A stretch of DNA of 64,000 nucleotides from 34-65-8 sp963529855 (lineage in GTDB: Bacteria > Pseudomonadota > Alphaproteobacteria > Sphingomonadales > Sphingomonadaceae). A program made the translations under genes and the position numbers. The notes beneath the pieces were generated by a model. It ran no database searches. It was not told the origin of the DNA and saw only the letters and a list, made by a program, of their open reading frames with translations. Positions 1 to 8,097 of the stretch are shown here, one piece after another. Where the stretch lies: the NCBI GenBank assembly GCA_963529855.1, contig CAURZK010000002.1, positions 186,001 to 250,000 on the forward strand. Reading direction: 5' to 3'. The stretch's first letter is position 1; each line of letters opens with the position of its first letter.

Positions 1-343
1 GCGTTACGGGGCGGGGAAGGCCTTTCTTGATGCGCGGCCCGCGCAGGCGCGGGGGTGCAGGGTCCGCATCATCGGCACGGGTTCGAGCGAAAGTGATGAA
101 CGCCTTGAGGGCCGAAAGCTCACGGGCGGTAGACGCATTACCTAGCCCTTCCGAACGTCGCGCTGCAAGGTGGCCGCGTAAGACCCCTGCGTCGGTCCTG
201 GCAGCGTCCGCCCATGTGTCGAGGCCCAACGCATGGACGAGGCGCGCCGCCGCCGTCCCGTAAGCCCGCACCGTGTGCGGCGATCGTCGCCGGCCCTGTT
301 CGAGATGCTCCCGCCATTCCTCCAGCAGATCGGCTGCGCTCAC
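1..343 (-). CDS. xerC: Tyrosine recombinase XerC, N-terminal part (runs off the window)
   Basis: XerC acts with XerD at dif to resolve chromosome dimers. The visible 114 codons are the N-terminal SAM-like core-binding domain: a short helix with a Trp-Arg-Glu-His run, then RRRSPHTVRAY, and an STARELSALKAF helix, all typical of XerC/XerD. The catalytic domain lies beyond position 1. Translation starts at a GTG (343-341) that overlaps the hemW stop TGA (342-340) as GTGA, so the gene is coupled to hemW at the end of an rph-rdgB-hemW-xerC run. XerC rather than XerD is judged from the sequence style and remains an inference. Confidence 0.82.
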   Translation of the reverse strand, partial: MSAADLLEEWREHLEQGRRRSPHTVRAYGTAAARLVHALGLDTWADAARTDAGVLRGHLAARRSEGLGNASTARELSALKAFITFARTRADDADPAPPRLRGPRIKKGLPRPVT

Positions 344-1491
344 GCGCGCACCAGCTCGGCAGCGACGATTTCTCCCAGCAGCGCATCGAGCAGGGGCATG
401 CCCGCGGCTGTCACGCCGAGCCGCCTGTCGCGCTGCCACAACAGCCCGTTGGCGCGATATAGTGCCACTCGCTCCGCATCGAGCAGGTCATCGATCGGCA
501 GCCCGAACCGCACGGCAATTGCTTCGGGATCGATGCCTTCGACCAAACGCAGTCCCATCAGCAGCGCTTCGGCAGCCTGGTCGCGCGGTTTGAGTGGGTT
601 CGCTTCGCGCAGTCCCTCACCCCGCTGGCTGCAGGCCGCGAGCCAGTTTTCAGGCTTCTTGTGGCGAAGCGTTGCTACACCGCTGCGCCGCCCGTGCGCG
701 CCCGGACCGACGCCGAGGTAGTCCTCGTATCGCCAGTAAGTGAGGTTGTGCCGGCTTTCGTCCCCCGGCCGGGCGTGGTTGCTGATCTCGTAGGCGGGGA
801 TCCCGCCGGCGCGGGTCAGGTCCTGCGTCAGCGTGTAGAGTTCTGCCGCGGGATCGTCCTCCAGCGACGCAAATGCACCGCGCCGCACGTCTGTCGCAAA
901 GCGCGTGTTGGGCTCGATGGTCAGCTGGTAAAGTGACAGGTGCCCGGTGCCGAACCCGATGGCACGGGATAGCTCGGCACCCCACTGCGCGGCAGTCTGA
1001 CCGGGCAGAGCATAGATCAGATCGAAACTGACCCGCGCAAAATGCCGCTGTGCAACCTCCATAGCTGCCAGTCCTTCATCCGCACCGTGAAGTCGGCCGA
1101 GAAACCGCAGGGCTGCATCGTCGAGCGACTGCAGGCCGAGCGAGACCCGATTGATGCCGGCCTGGGCGAGTGCGGCAAAATTTGCCGCCTCGACCGAAGA
1201 TGGATTGGCCTCCAGCGTTATTTCGATGTCCTGATCGAAGCCCCACCGCCGTTCCGCCTCGACCAGCAGTTCGCCGACCAGCGCTGGCGGCATCAATGAT
1301 GGAGTGCCGCCACCGAAGAAGATCGAGCGGAGGGGGCCGGTGTCCGCCAGCGCGTGCTCGTGCGCCAGTTCGGCCATAAAGGCCTGGCGAAAAGCATCGG
1401 TATCCACCGTGTCGCGAACATGGCTGTTGAAGTCGCAATAGGGACATTTGCGAGCGCAGAACGGCCAGTGGATGTAGAGCGCGCGGGCCAT
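340..1491 (-). CDS. hemW: Radical SAM heme chaperone HemW
   Basis: HemW is a cytosolic radical-SAM protein that binds heme and is thought to deliver it to targets; it was formerly annotated as oxygen-independent coproporphyrinogen oxidase. Near the N terminus is the CxxxCxxC cluster motif (CARKCPYCDF, about residues 12-21), preceded by the YIHWPFC context specific to HemW/HemN. FFGGGTPS and a GLQSLDD stretch follow, as expected for the SAM barrel. The C-terminal HemN-type domain is present. Length 383 aa is normal for HemW and short for HemN. It lies 27 nt after rdgB and overlaps xerC by 4 nt. Confidence 0.93.
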   Translation of the reverse strand: MARALYIHWPFCARKCPYCDFNSHVRDTVDTDAFRQAFMAELAHEHALADTGPLRSIFFGGGTPSLMPPALVGELLVEAERRWGFDQDIEITLEANPSSVEAANFAALAQAGINRVSLGLQSLDDAALRFLGRLHGADEGLAAMEVAQRHFARVSFDLIYALPGQTAAQWGAELSRAIGFGTGHLSLYQLTIEPNTRFATDVRRGAFASLEDDPAAELYTLTQDLTRAGGIPAYEISNHARPGDESRHNLTYWRYEDYLGVGPGAHGRRSGVATLRHKKPENWLAACSQRGEGLREANPLKPRDQAAEALLMGLRLVEGIDPEAIAVRFGLPIDDLLDAERVALYRANGLLWQRDRRLGVTAAGMPLLDALLGEIVAAELVRA

Positions 1492-1518
1492 GAGAATACT
1501 TCTATCACCTCGCGGTGA

Positions 1519-2145
1519 TTATCCGAACTGCTCGGCGACCAGTTTGGCAAAGGCATCGGCCCGGTGGCTGATGCGGTGCTTTTCGGCCGGATCGATTTCG
1601 GCAAAGGTCTGTGTGCCGCCTTCGGGCACGAACACCGGATCGTAGCCAAACCCAAGCTCCCCGCGCGGTGGCCAGATGAGCGTACCGGCGCAGCGCCCTT
1701 CGTAAACGACGCTTTCGCCGTCAGGCCAGGCGATCGCCAGCACGCAATGAAACGCGCAGGCGCGCGACACGTCGGGGCCGAGATGCTGAAGCATTCCTTC
1801 GACCTTGCCCATCGCCATGTACCAGTCGCGGCCTGGCTCTCCCTCGAACCATTGCCGCGCGGCCCAGTCGGCAGTGTAGACGCCGGGACGGCCGCCAAGC
1901 GCTTCCACCGACAGCCCGCTGTCGTCTGCCAGCGCGGCCAAGCCCGAGGCCTCAGCCGCAGCATGGGCCTTGATCAGGGCATTCTGGACAAAAGTCGTGC
2001 CCGTCTCATCGGGCTCGGCCAGGCCGAGCGAACCGGCGCTAAGGCACTTCACACCGAACGGCTCGAGCAGCGCGCCGATTTCCTTGAGCTTGCCCGCGTT
2101 GTGTGTGGCAATGACAAGCGATCCGGAACCGAGACGGCGAGTCAT
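1519..2145 (-). CDS. rdgB: RdgB/HAM1 family non-canonical purine NTP pyrophosphatase
   Basis: This house-cleaning enzyme hydrolyses XTP, dITP and ITP to monophosphates and keeps deaminated purines out of nucleic acids. The protein begins with the family signature for nucleotide binding (VIATHNAGKLKEI) and carries LADDSGLSVEALGGRPGVYTA, then FGYDPVF and the C-terminal SHRADAF motif. A longer reading frame opens at 2187, but the ATG at 2145 is preferred: it overlaps the rph stop as ATGA and puts the signature at the usual distance from the start. Length 208 aa is typical. rph-rdgB coupling is common in alphaproteobacteria. Confidence 0.95.
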   Translation of the reverse strand: MTRRLGSGSLVIATHNAGKLKEIGALLEPFGVKCLSAGSLGLAEPDETGTTFVQNALIKAHAAAEASGLAALADDSGLSVEALGGRPGVYTADWAARQWFEGEPGRDWYMAMGKVEGMLQHLGPDVSRACAFHCVLAIAWPDGESVVYEGRCAGTLIWPPRGELGFGYDPVFVPEGGTQTFAEIDPAEKHRISHRADAFAKLVAEQFG

Positions 2146-2858
2146 CCCCGCGCCGCTTCCATCTGCGCGACGAAAATGCGGTCGCATCCGATCCGGGCCA
2201 GGCGGAGAAGGCGCAGCAGGCCTTCCTCGTCGTAAGTCGCGCCTTCGGCGGTCGCCTGAACCTCGGCGATCTGGCCGCCTGAAATCAGCACGAAGTTGGC
2301 GTCAGCATCGGCGGCGCTGTCTTCCACATAATCCAGGTCGAGCACGGGCGTGCCGGCGCAAATCCCACAGCTTACCGCTGCAACCTGCGCAGTAATGGGA
2401 TCATCGACCAGTTTACCCTGCTTGATCAGCCCATCAACCGCGATGCGCAAAGCCACCCATGCGCCCGATATCGCGGCCGTCCGCGTGCCGCCGTCTGCCT
2501 GTAGAACGTCGCAATCGAGGGTGATCTGGCGCTCGCCGAGCTTTTTCAGATCCACCACCGCGCGCAACGACCGCCCGATCAGACGCTGGATTTCCTGCGT
2601 GCGGCCAGACTGTTTGCCGCGCGCCGCTTCCCGGTCGCCGCGGGTGTGGGTTGCGCGGGGCAGCATCGAATACTCGCCCGTGACCCAGCCTTCGCCCTTC
2701 CCGCGAAGCCATGGCGGAATGCGTTCCTCGATGCTGGCGGTGCACAGCACGCGGGTATCACCAAAGCTGACCAGACACGAACCCTCGGCGTGCTTGGTGA
2801 ACCCGGTCTCGAACGAAAGGGCGCGCATCTCGTCGGGCGCGCGGCCGGAAGGTCGCAT
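2142..2858 (-). CDS. rph: Ribonuclease PH
   Basis: RNase PH is a phosphate-dependent 3'-5' exoribonuclease that trims tRNA precursors. The protein opens with MRPSGRAPDEMR and has GDTRVLCTAS, PPWLRGKGEGW, EYSMLPRATHTR and the phosphate-binding region SGRTQEIQRLIGRSLRAV, followed by DCDVLQADGGTRTAAISG. These are the hallmark RNase PH blocks. Length 238 aa matches the family. It is the first gene of a minus-strand operon (rph-rdgB-hemW-xerC) and is divergent from hrcA with 76 nt between the two starts. Confidence 0.97.
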   Translation of the reverse strand: MRPSGRAPDEMRALSFETGFTKHAEGSCLVSFGDTRVLCTASIEERIPPWLRGKGEGWVTGEYSMLPRATHTRGDREAARGKQSGRTQEIQRLIGRSLRAVVDLKKLGERQITLDCDVLQADGGTRTAAISGAWVALRIAVDGLIKQGKLVDDPITAQVAAVSCGICAGTPVLDLDYVEDSAADADANFVLISGGQIAEVQATAEGATYDEEGLLRLLRLARIGCDRIFVAQMEAARG

Positions 2859-2898
2859 GGATTATCCTCGGTTACTTGTCTTCAGGCGCACTAGGGCG

Positions 2899-2926
2899 CT
2901 TGAGGGCGCAAGGCCAGTCGTTACAT
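2899..2926 (+). promoter_or_regulatory. Possible RpoH-type promoter of hrcA
   Basis: CTTG at 2899-2902 is followed after 17 nt by GTTACAT at 2920-2926. The alphaproteobacterial RpoH pattern is CTTG-N17-CYTATNT; here the -35 is perfect and the -10 matches 5 of 7. The predicted transcript would start only a few bases before the hrcA ATG at 2935, and no Shine-Dalgarno sequence is seen there. The call is tentative. Confidence 0.35.
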
Positions 2927-2934
2927 TGCGCTGC

Positions 2935-3978
2935 ATGGCATCGCCCCCCGTCACAGAACTGACAGACCGCGCGCGCGAGATTTTCCGTCTCGTGGTGGAA
3001 GGCTATATCGCCAGCGGCCAGCCGGTGGGATCCAAGGTACTGGCGGGCGAGGGCAGGGTGAACCTTTCCCCGGCGTCGATCCGGTCGGTCCTGGCGGACC
3101 TCGAATCGCTCGGCCTGCTGGCAGCGCCGCATACCAGCGCAGGGCGACTGCCGACCGAAAGCGGGCTGCGCCTGTTCGTCGACGGAATGATGCAGGTTTC
3201 GGAACCGACGGCGGCGGAACGCAGGGTGATCGAGCAGCGCCTGGCCGGGCCTGGTCCGATCGAGGCGGCGCTGGAGCAGGCGAGTACGATTCTGTCCGAC
3301 ATCTCGGGCGCGGCGGGCATGGTCATGGTGCCGCGGCGCGAACCGCGTCTCGCGCAGTTGAGCCTGGTTAACCTGGGCCAGGGCCGGGTGCTGGCGGTGC
3401 TGGTGGGGGATGACGGTGCGATCGAAAACCGCGTCCTCGATCTGGGGGCATCTGTTTCATCCAGCCAGCTCGAACAGGCGAGCAATTACATCACCGCCCG
3501 GCTGGGTGGGCGCACGCTGGCCGAAGCGGTGAAGGCCGTCCGAGCGGAACTCGCGACCGGCAGGACGGAACTCGATGCTGCCAGTCGTGATCTGGTCGAA
3601 CGGGGCCTTGCCGTATGGAGTGAGGACGCAGCACGCCGCCCGGTTTTGATCGTGCGCGGCGCGTCCAATCTTCTCGACGAAAGTGCGCTAACCGATCTTG
3701 AGCGGGTACGGTCGCTGCTGGACGACCTCGAAAACAAGCAATCGGTCGCGGATCTGCTCGAATCGGCGCGGGAGGCGCAGGCGACGCGCATTTTCATCGG
3801 CAGCGAGAACCGCCTGTTCGCACTGTCGGGCAGCTCGGTGATTGCTTCGCCCTATCGGGACCGGGAAGGGCGGGTGGTTGGCGTGCTGGGCGTGATTGGC
3901 CCGACCCGGTTGAATTACGCGCGCGTTGTCCCCATGGTGGATTTCACGGCCCGGTCACTGGGCAAACTCATCGGATAG
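2935..3978 (+). CDS. hrcA: Heat-inducible transcription repressor HrcA
   Basis: HrcA represses chaperone operons by binding CIRCE operators. The N-terminal winged helix is visible (LTDRAREIFRLVVEGYIASG, SPASIRSVLADLESLGLL, then HTSAGRLPTESGLRLFVDG), followed by the GAF-like dimerisation region and a C-terminal ending GPTRLNYARVVPMVDFTA typical of the family. Length 347 aa is normal. The frame stays open far upstream, but ATG 2935 starts directly before the conserved helix. No CIRCE copy was seen before hrcA or dnaK, so its targets (groESL is the usual one) probably lie outside the window. grpE follows after 12 nt. Confidence 0.95.
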   Translation: MASPPVTELTDRAREIFRLVVEGYIASGQPVGSKVLAGEGRVNLSPASIRSVLADLESLGLLAAPHTSAGRLPTESGLRLFVDGMMQVSEPTAAERRVIEQRLAGPGPIEAALEQASTILSDISGAAGMVMVPRREPRLAQLSLVNLGQGRVLAVLVGDDGAIENRVLDLGASVSSSQLEQASNYITARLGGRTLAEAVKAVRAELATGRTELDAASRDLVERGLAVWSEDAARRPVLIVRGASNLLDESALTDLERVRSLLDDLENKQSVADLLESAREAQATRIFIGSENRLFALSGSSVIASPYRDREGRVVGVLGVIGPTRLNYARVVPMVDFTARSLGKLIG

Positions 3979-3990
3979 ACACGGAAAAAC

Positions 3991-4569
3991 ATGAGCGACG
4001 ACAGCAAACGGCCGCATGACGAGGCTGTAGAAAAAGAACTCGAAGGTGTTCCTGAGGAGCTGCGCGAAGGCGGCGACGAGAGCGCTGGCGAAAGTTTGGA
4101 GGACGCGCTTGCGGCGCTGCGCAGCGATCTCGACGCAGCGAAGCAGGAAGTGCTCTATGCCCGGGCCGAAACGCAGAATGTGCGCCGCCGGCTGGAGAAG
4201 GACGTGCAAGACGCCCGCGCCTATGCCGCGACCGGGTTCGCGCGCGACATTCTCTCGGTGTCGGACAATCTCGCCCGCGCTCTGGATGCGCTGCCCGCCG
4301 AAGTGCGCGAGGACGAGAAGCTCAAGGGATTCGTCACCGGGATCGAGGCCACCCAGCGTGAAGTGGAAAAGGTCTTCACCCAGCACGGCGTTACCCGGAT
4401 TGCTTCCGTGGGCCTTCCGCTCGACCCCAACCAGCATCAGGCAATGATGGAAGTCCCCAGCAACGACCATGAACCCGGGACGGTCGTCAATGAACTACAG
4501 TCCGGTTACATGATCCGCGACCGCCTGCTGCGCCCGGCCATGGTGACGGTGGCGAAGAAGCTGGATTGA
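3991..4569 (+). CDS. grpE: Nucleotide exchange factor GrpE
   Basis: GrpE releases ADP from DnaK. The protein has an acidic N-terminal tail, a long coiled coil (about residues 35-90, with LYARAETQNVRRRLEKDV), the conserved segment DILSVSDNLARALDALP, and the C-terminal beta domain with LDPNQHQAMMEVPS and GYMIRDRLLRPAMVTVAK. Length 192 aa is normal. It follows hrcA by 12 nt, the standard hrcA-grpE pairing, while dnaK-dnaJ lie 4 kb downstream, separated by unrelated genes. Confidence 0.96.
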   Translation: MSDDSKRPHDEAVEKELEGVPEELREGGDESAGESLEDALAALRSDLDAAKQEVLYARAETQNVRRRLEKDVQDARAYAATGFARDILSVSDNLARALDALPAEVREDEKLKGFVTGIEATQREVEKVFTQHGVTRIASVGLPLDPNQHQAMMEVPSNDHEPGTVVNELQSGYMIRDRLLRPAMVTVAKKLD

Positions 4570-4588
4570 TTGGAGGGGATCAAGGTCG

Positions 4589-6331
4589 ATGAGGATCGCG
4601 TTCACTTTGGCGGCGATCCTCGTCGCCTGTTCCACCCCGGCGGCCGCGCAGGAGGCCGATGCCGCGCTCGAAGCACTGACCAGCGCATATCACCAGCGCG
4701 GGATTGCCGAATCGGGCTGGATCATCAAGGCCGATGGCAGTTCGGAAGCGGGCGCGCAGCTTGGGTCCGTCACCCCGGAGGACAACCTGCGCCGGGCTGC
4801 CGATGCGCAAGCCTTGCTGGCAAAGCTCAACGCGATCGATAGCTCTTCGCTCTCGGAAAAGGCGAGGATCGACGCAGCCGTGCTGCGGCACCTGCTCGAA
4901 ACCGAGATAGGAGACGCACGCTTTCGCGAATGGGAAATGCCGTTCGATAGCGACAACAATTTCTGGAGCTATCTTGCCGGGCGCTCCGCTTTCCAGACCG
5001 TGGCGGAGTACGAACGCTACATCGCCCGGATGCGCGATCTGCCGCGCTATTTCGCGGAACACACCGCCAACGCCCGTGCCGGGCTGGCGCGCGGGTTCAG
5101 CGTACCGCGCGTGACGCTGGAAGGGCGGGACGCTTCACTGACAGCCTACGTCGTCGAAGATCCTGCCAGGAGCCCCTTCTGGCTACCGTTCGCCGCCATG
5201 CCTGCGCGCATTCCGGCAGCCGAACAGCAGCGGCTTAAAACCGAAGCTGCGGCAGCGATCAACGAAGCTGTCACGCCGTCCTACGGGGCGCTGCTGAAAT
5301 TCTTCCGCGAGGAATATCTGCCCGCTACCCGCACCTCGCTCGGCGCAAGCGAGATGCCTGATGGGCGCACTTATTATGCGCAACAGATCAAGGAGTATAC
5401 GACCCTCGATCTGACTGCCGCGCAGATCCACCGGATCGGACTGGATGAGGTTGCGCGGATCACCGCCGAGATGGAGAAGGTGAAGGCCGAAGCTGGCTTC
5501 AACGCCACCTTGCCCGAATTCGTGCAGTTCCTTCGCACCGATCCGCAATTCGTCGCGCGCACGCCGGACGAGCTGATGGGCGTTTCGTCCTATGTCGCCA
5601 AGCGGGTTGACGGGGTGATCGGGGACTATTTCGGTTTCCTGCCGCGACACCGATTTTCCATTCGGCCGGTCGATCCGGCGATCGCGCCGTTCTACACTGC
5701 CGGGCGCGGCGGGCTCGATGCGTGCCAGATGAACACCTACGACCTGCCGAGCCGCCCGCTTTACAACATTCCGGCGCTGACCCTTCACGAATGCGCGCCG
5801 GGGCACAGCTTCCAGGCCGCCGTCGCGCTGGAACAGCCGGAAGCAGCACGGTTTCGGCGCCAGACTTATTTCTCCGGCTTCGGTGAGGGCTGGGGCCTCT
5901 ATGTCGAATACCTCGGCAACGAGATGGGCATCTATCGCAATCCCTACGAGCGCTTCGGCCAGCTGAGCTACGAAATGTGGCGCGCGGTGCGGCTGGTGGT
6001 CGATACCGGCATCCACGAATATGGCTGGACCCGCGAACAGGCGCTCGATTACCTTGGCAGCCGCACTGCGCTATCGACGCACGAAGTGACGACTGAGGTT
6101 GATCGCTACATCAGCTGGCCGGGGCAGGCGCTCTCCTACAAGCTGGGCGAGATGACCATGCGGCGCGTTCGTGCCAAGGCGGAAAGCGCGCTCGGCGACA
6201 AATTCGACATCAGGAAGTTCCATGATGTCGTCCTGTCCCTCGGGTCGGTGCCCCTGCCAGTGCTGGAACAAAGGATTGACGGCTTCATCGCTGATGGCGG
6301 CAAGGGACTGGCCGGGGTGAAATACGACTGA
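4589..6331 (+). CDS. Secreted DUF885 family metallopeptidase-like protein
   Basis: The 580-residue protein begins with a Sec signal peptide (MRIAFTLAAILVACSTPAAA, cleavage after AQ) and is otherwise a DUF885 protein. The probable metal site is HECAPGHSFQ near residue 400, an HExxxGH zinc motif, with FGEGWGLYVEYLG about 30 residues on supplying the downstream Glu. Such proteins are predicted periplasmic zinc carboxypeptidases or aminopeptidases related to M32, but substrates are mostly unknown. It starts 20 nt after grpE, and its TGA shares one base with the ATG of the threonine synthase gene. Confidence 0.85.
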   Translation: MRIAFTLAAILVACSTPAAAQEADAALEALTSAYHQRGIAESGWIIKADGSSEAGAQLGSVTPEDNLRRAADAQALLAKLNAIDSSSLSEKARIDAAVLRHLLETEIGDARFREWEMPFDSDNNFWSYLAGRSAFQTVAEYERYIARMRDLPRYFAEHTANARAGLARGFSVPRVTLEGRDASLTAYVVEDPARSPFWLPFAAMPARIPAAEQQRLKTEAAAAINEAVTPSYGALLKFFREEYLPATRTSLGASEMPDGRTYYAQQIKEYTTLDLTAAQIHRIGLDEVARITAEMEKVKAEAGFNATLPEFVQFLRTDPQFVARTPDELMGVSSYVAKRVDGVIGDYFGFLPRHRFSIRPVDPAIAPFYTAGRGGLDACQMNTYDLPSRPLYNIPALTLHECAPGHSFQAAVALEQPEAARFRRQTYFSGFGEGWGLYVEYLGNEMGIYRNPYERFGQLSYEMWRAVRLVVDTGIHEYGWTREQALDYLGSRTALSTHEVTTEVDRYISWPGQALSYKLGEMTMRRVRAKAESALGDKFDIRKFHDVVLSLGSVPLPVLEQRIDGFIADGGKGLAGVKYD

Positions 6332-7557
6332 TGTTGACTGCCAATCTCGATGGTGAGCGCGCGACGTTCGTCACGCATCTCGAATGTTCGCTGACGGGTG
6401 AGCGGTACGAGGCCGACCAGCTGCACGGGCTTTCCACCGCGGGTCGCCCATTGCTGGTGCGCTACGACCTTGCAGGCGTGGGTCGGGCCCTGACGCGCAA
6501 GGCCCTGGATGCACGACCCACCGACCTGTGGCGCTGGCGCGAATTGCTGCCGGTCCGCCAAACATCGAGCATTGTCAGCCTGGGCGAAATCGAGACGCCG
6601 CTGGTGCCGATCCCGCGCTCGGGCGGGCCGCGTGTCGTGGTGAAGGACGAGGGGCGCCTGCCCACCGGCAGCTTCAAGGCGCGCGGGCTGGTGATGGCGG
6701 TTGCCATGGCGAAGGAGCTGGGCGTACGCCGCATCGCCATGCCGACCAATGGCAATGCAGGCGCAGCGCTTGCAGCCTATGCCAGCCGCGCAGGGATCGA
6801 GACGGTCGTATTCTGCCCGGATGACACCCTTGAAATCAACGTGAGAGAAATCGCCGCGCAGGGCTCCCGGGTTTACCGGGTCAATGGCCTGATCGATGAA
6901 TGCGGCGCCATCGTCGGCAAGGGCGCGGCGGAGGGTCTGTGGTTCGATTTCTCGACCTTGAAAGAGCCTTACCGGATCGAGGGCAAGAAGACGATGGGCC
7001 TGGAACTGGCCGCCCAGCTGGGCTGGCGTCTTCCAGCTGCCATCTTTTATCCCACTGGCGGCGGCACCGGGCTGATCGGGATGTGGAAAGCATTCGACGA
7101 GCTCGAAGCGCTCGGCTGGATCGGGCCGGAACGACCGCGCATGTTCGCCGTGCAAGCAAGCGGCTGTGCTCCGATCGTCAAGGCGTTCGAGGACGGCGTC
7201 GAACATGCCGAGCGGTGGGAGGATGCGCACACTGTCGCGGCGGGCATTCGCGTACCCAAAGCGGTCGGAGACTTCCTGATCCTGCGCGCTGTACGCGAGA
7301 GCGGCGGCATGGCGATGGCGGTGGATGACAACGCTATCGTCGAGGCTGTCACCGACGTCGCGGAACGTGACGGGCTGCTGCTTTGCCCCGAAGGAGGGGC
7401 AACGCTGGTCGCCTATCGCCGGGCAGTGGACGAAGGGCTGGTCGGGGCGGACGAGGAAGCGGTGCTGTTCAATTGCGCCACCGGCCTGAAATACCCGCTG
7501 CCCGATCGGTCCAGCACGCTCGACAAGAACGCCTTGCCGGATCTTGCGTCGCTTTGA
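6331..7557 (+). CDS. thrC: Threonine synthase (PLP-dependent)
   Basis: The enzyme converts O-phosphohomoserine to threonine. The N-terminal part (LECSLTGERYEADQLHGLS) resembles the rubredoxin-like head of this class but keeps only one cysteine, so it probably binds no metal. The PLP lysine is K116 in TGSFKARG. NGNAGAALAAYASRAG is the phosphate-binding Asn/Gly loop, and YPTGGGTGLIGMWKAF is the Gly-rich phosphate clamp. Length 408 aa fits the archaeal/plant-like class of threonine synthases. A related threonine deaminase-like fold cannot be fully excluded from motifs, but the N-terminal head favours ThrC. Confidence 0.85.
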   Translation: MLTANLDGERATFVTHLECSLTGERYEADQLHGLSTAGRPLLVRYDLAGVGRALTRKALDARPTDLWRWRELLPVRQTSSIVSLGEIETPLVPIPRSGGPRVVVKDEGRLPTGSFKARGLVMAVAMAKELGVRRIAMPTNGNAGAALAAYASRAGIETVVFCPDDTLEINVREIAAQGSRVYRVNGLIDECGAIVGKGAAEGLWFDFSTLKEPYRIEGKKTMGLELAAQLGWRLPAAIFYPTGGGTGLIGMWKAFDELEALGWIGPERPRMFAVQASGCAPIVKAFEDGVEHAERWEDAHTVAAGIRVPKAVGDFLILRAVRESGGMAMAVDDNAIVEAVTDVAERDGLLLCPEGGATLVAYRRAVDEGLVGADEEAVLFNCATGLKYPLPDRSSTLDKNALPDLASL

Positions 7558-7566
7558 TCTGCAACG

Positions 7567-8097
7567 TCAGGCTGCGCCCGGGAAGCGTACCAGCAGGTCG
7601 TAGGCGGACTTGTCCGAAACACCGGCAAGGGTAATTCCGTTACGCAGCAGAAAGGCGTGACGCACGATTTCCGCCTGCTGCTCGATCCCATATTTTTCCA
7701 GCCCCCAGCCGGGCCGCAGGGCGTAGTCGTAGCGTTCCCACGGCACGCGATTGAGCACCAGCCACCAGCTGCCGTGCTTCTGCGCCTGCCACACGTGGGT
7801 CAGCTCGTGGATGAAATGCCCCTTCTTCCAGATGTCGGCTTGGGAAAAATCGTCGCAATAATTGTCGCTCGCCGGATGAAAGTGCAGGTGCCCGCGCGGC
7901 GCCATGGTCACCTTACGGGGCTGGAAAGCAAACCACTTGCGGCGCCGAATTGTAACGCGACCATAATCGATTGCGTTGCCGAAAATGGTCCGGGCGAGGG
8001 CGATTTCGCCCGTCGTCAGCGGTCGCTCGCCTCCCGCCGGACAAGCGGCGAGGGCGTCACCGGTTTCCAGCCCGAGGTGATCGGGCGTTTCGTTCAG
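7567..8097 (-). CDS. Small HExxH (DUF4157-like) protein, probable CTG start
   Basis: This 176-codon frame contains FIHELTHVWQAQ, a zincin HExxH motif in a context like the DUF4157 domain. Sphingomonad relatives are often called 'vgr related protein'. Conserved blocks are ERPLTTGEIALARTIFG, AIDYGRVTIRRRKWFAFQP, APRGHLHFHP and YGIEQQAEIVRHAFLL. The first conventional start in this frame is a GTG at 7911, which would cut off the conserved first third. No ATG, GTG or TTG occurs between there and the in-frame stop further upstream. The best start is CTG at 8097-8095, overlapping the TGA of the copper-chaperone gene as CTGA. Function is unknown; no secretion signal or partner toxin is evident. Confidence 0.7.
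   Translation of the reverse strand: MNETPDHLGLETGDALAACPAGGERPLTTGEIALARTIFGNAIDYGRVTIRRRKWFAFQPRKVTMAPRGHLHFHPASDNYCDDFSQADIWKKGHFIHELTHVWQAQKHGSWWLVLNRVPWERYDYALRPGWGLEKYGIEQQAEIVRHAFLLRNGITLAGVSDKSAYDLLVRFPGAA

Noticed and set aside
1..343. Xer-type recombinase as a sign of a mobile element
   Set aside because: It is translationally coupled to hemW in a housekeeping operon, as expected for chromosomal XerC.
2350..2934. N-terminal extension of hrcA
   Set aside because: The extra 195 codons lie antisense to rph and the HrcA domain begins only at 2935.
2859..2934. CIRCE operator before hrcA
   Set aside because: No TTAGCACTC/GAGTGCTAA pair or close variant was seen here or before dnaK.
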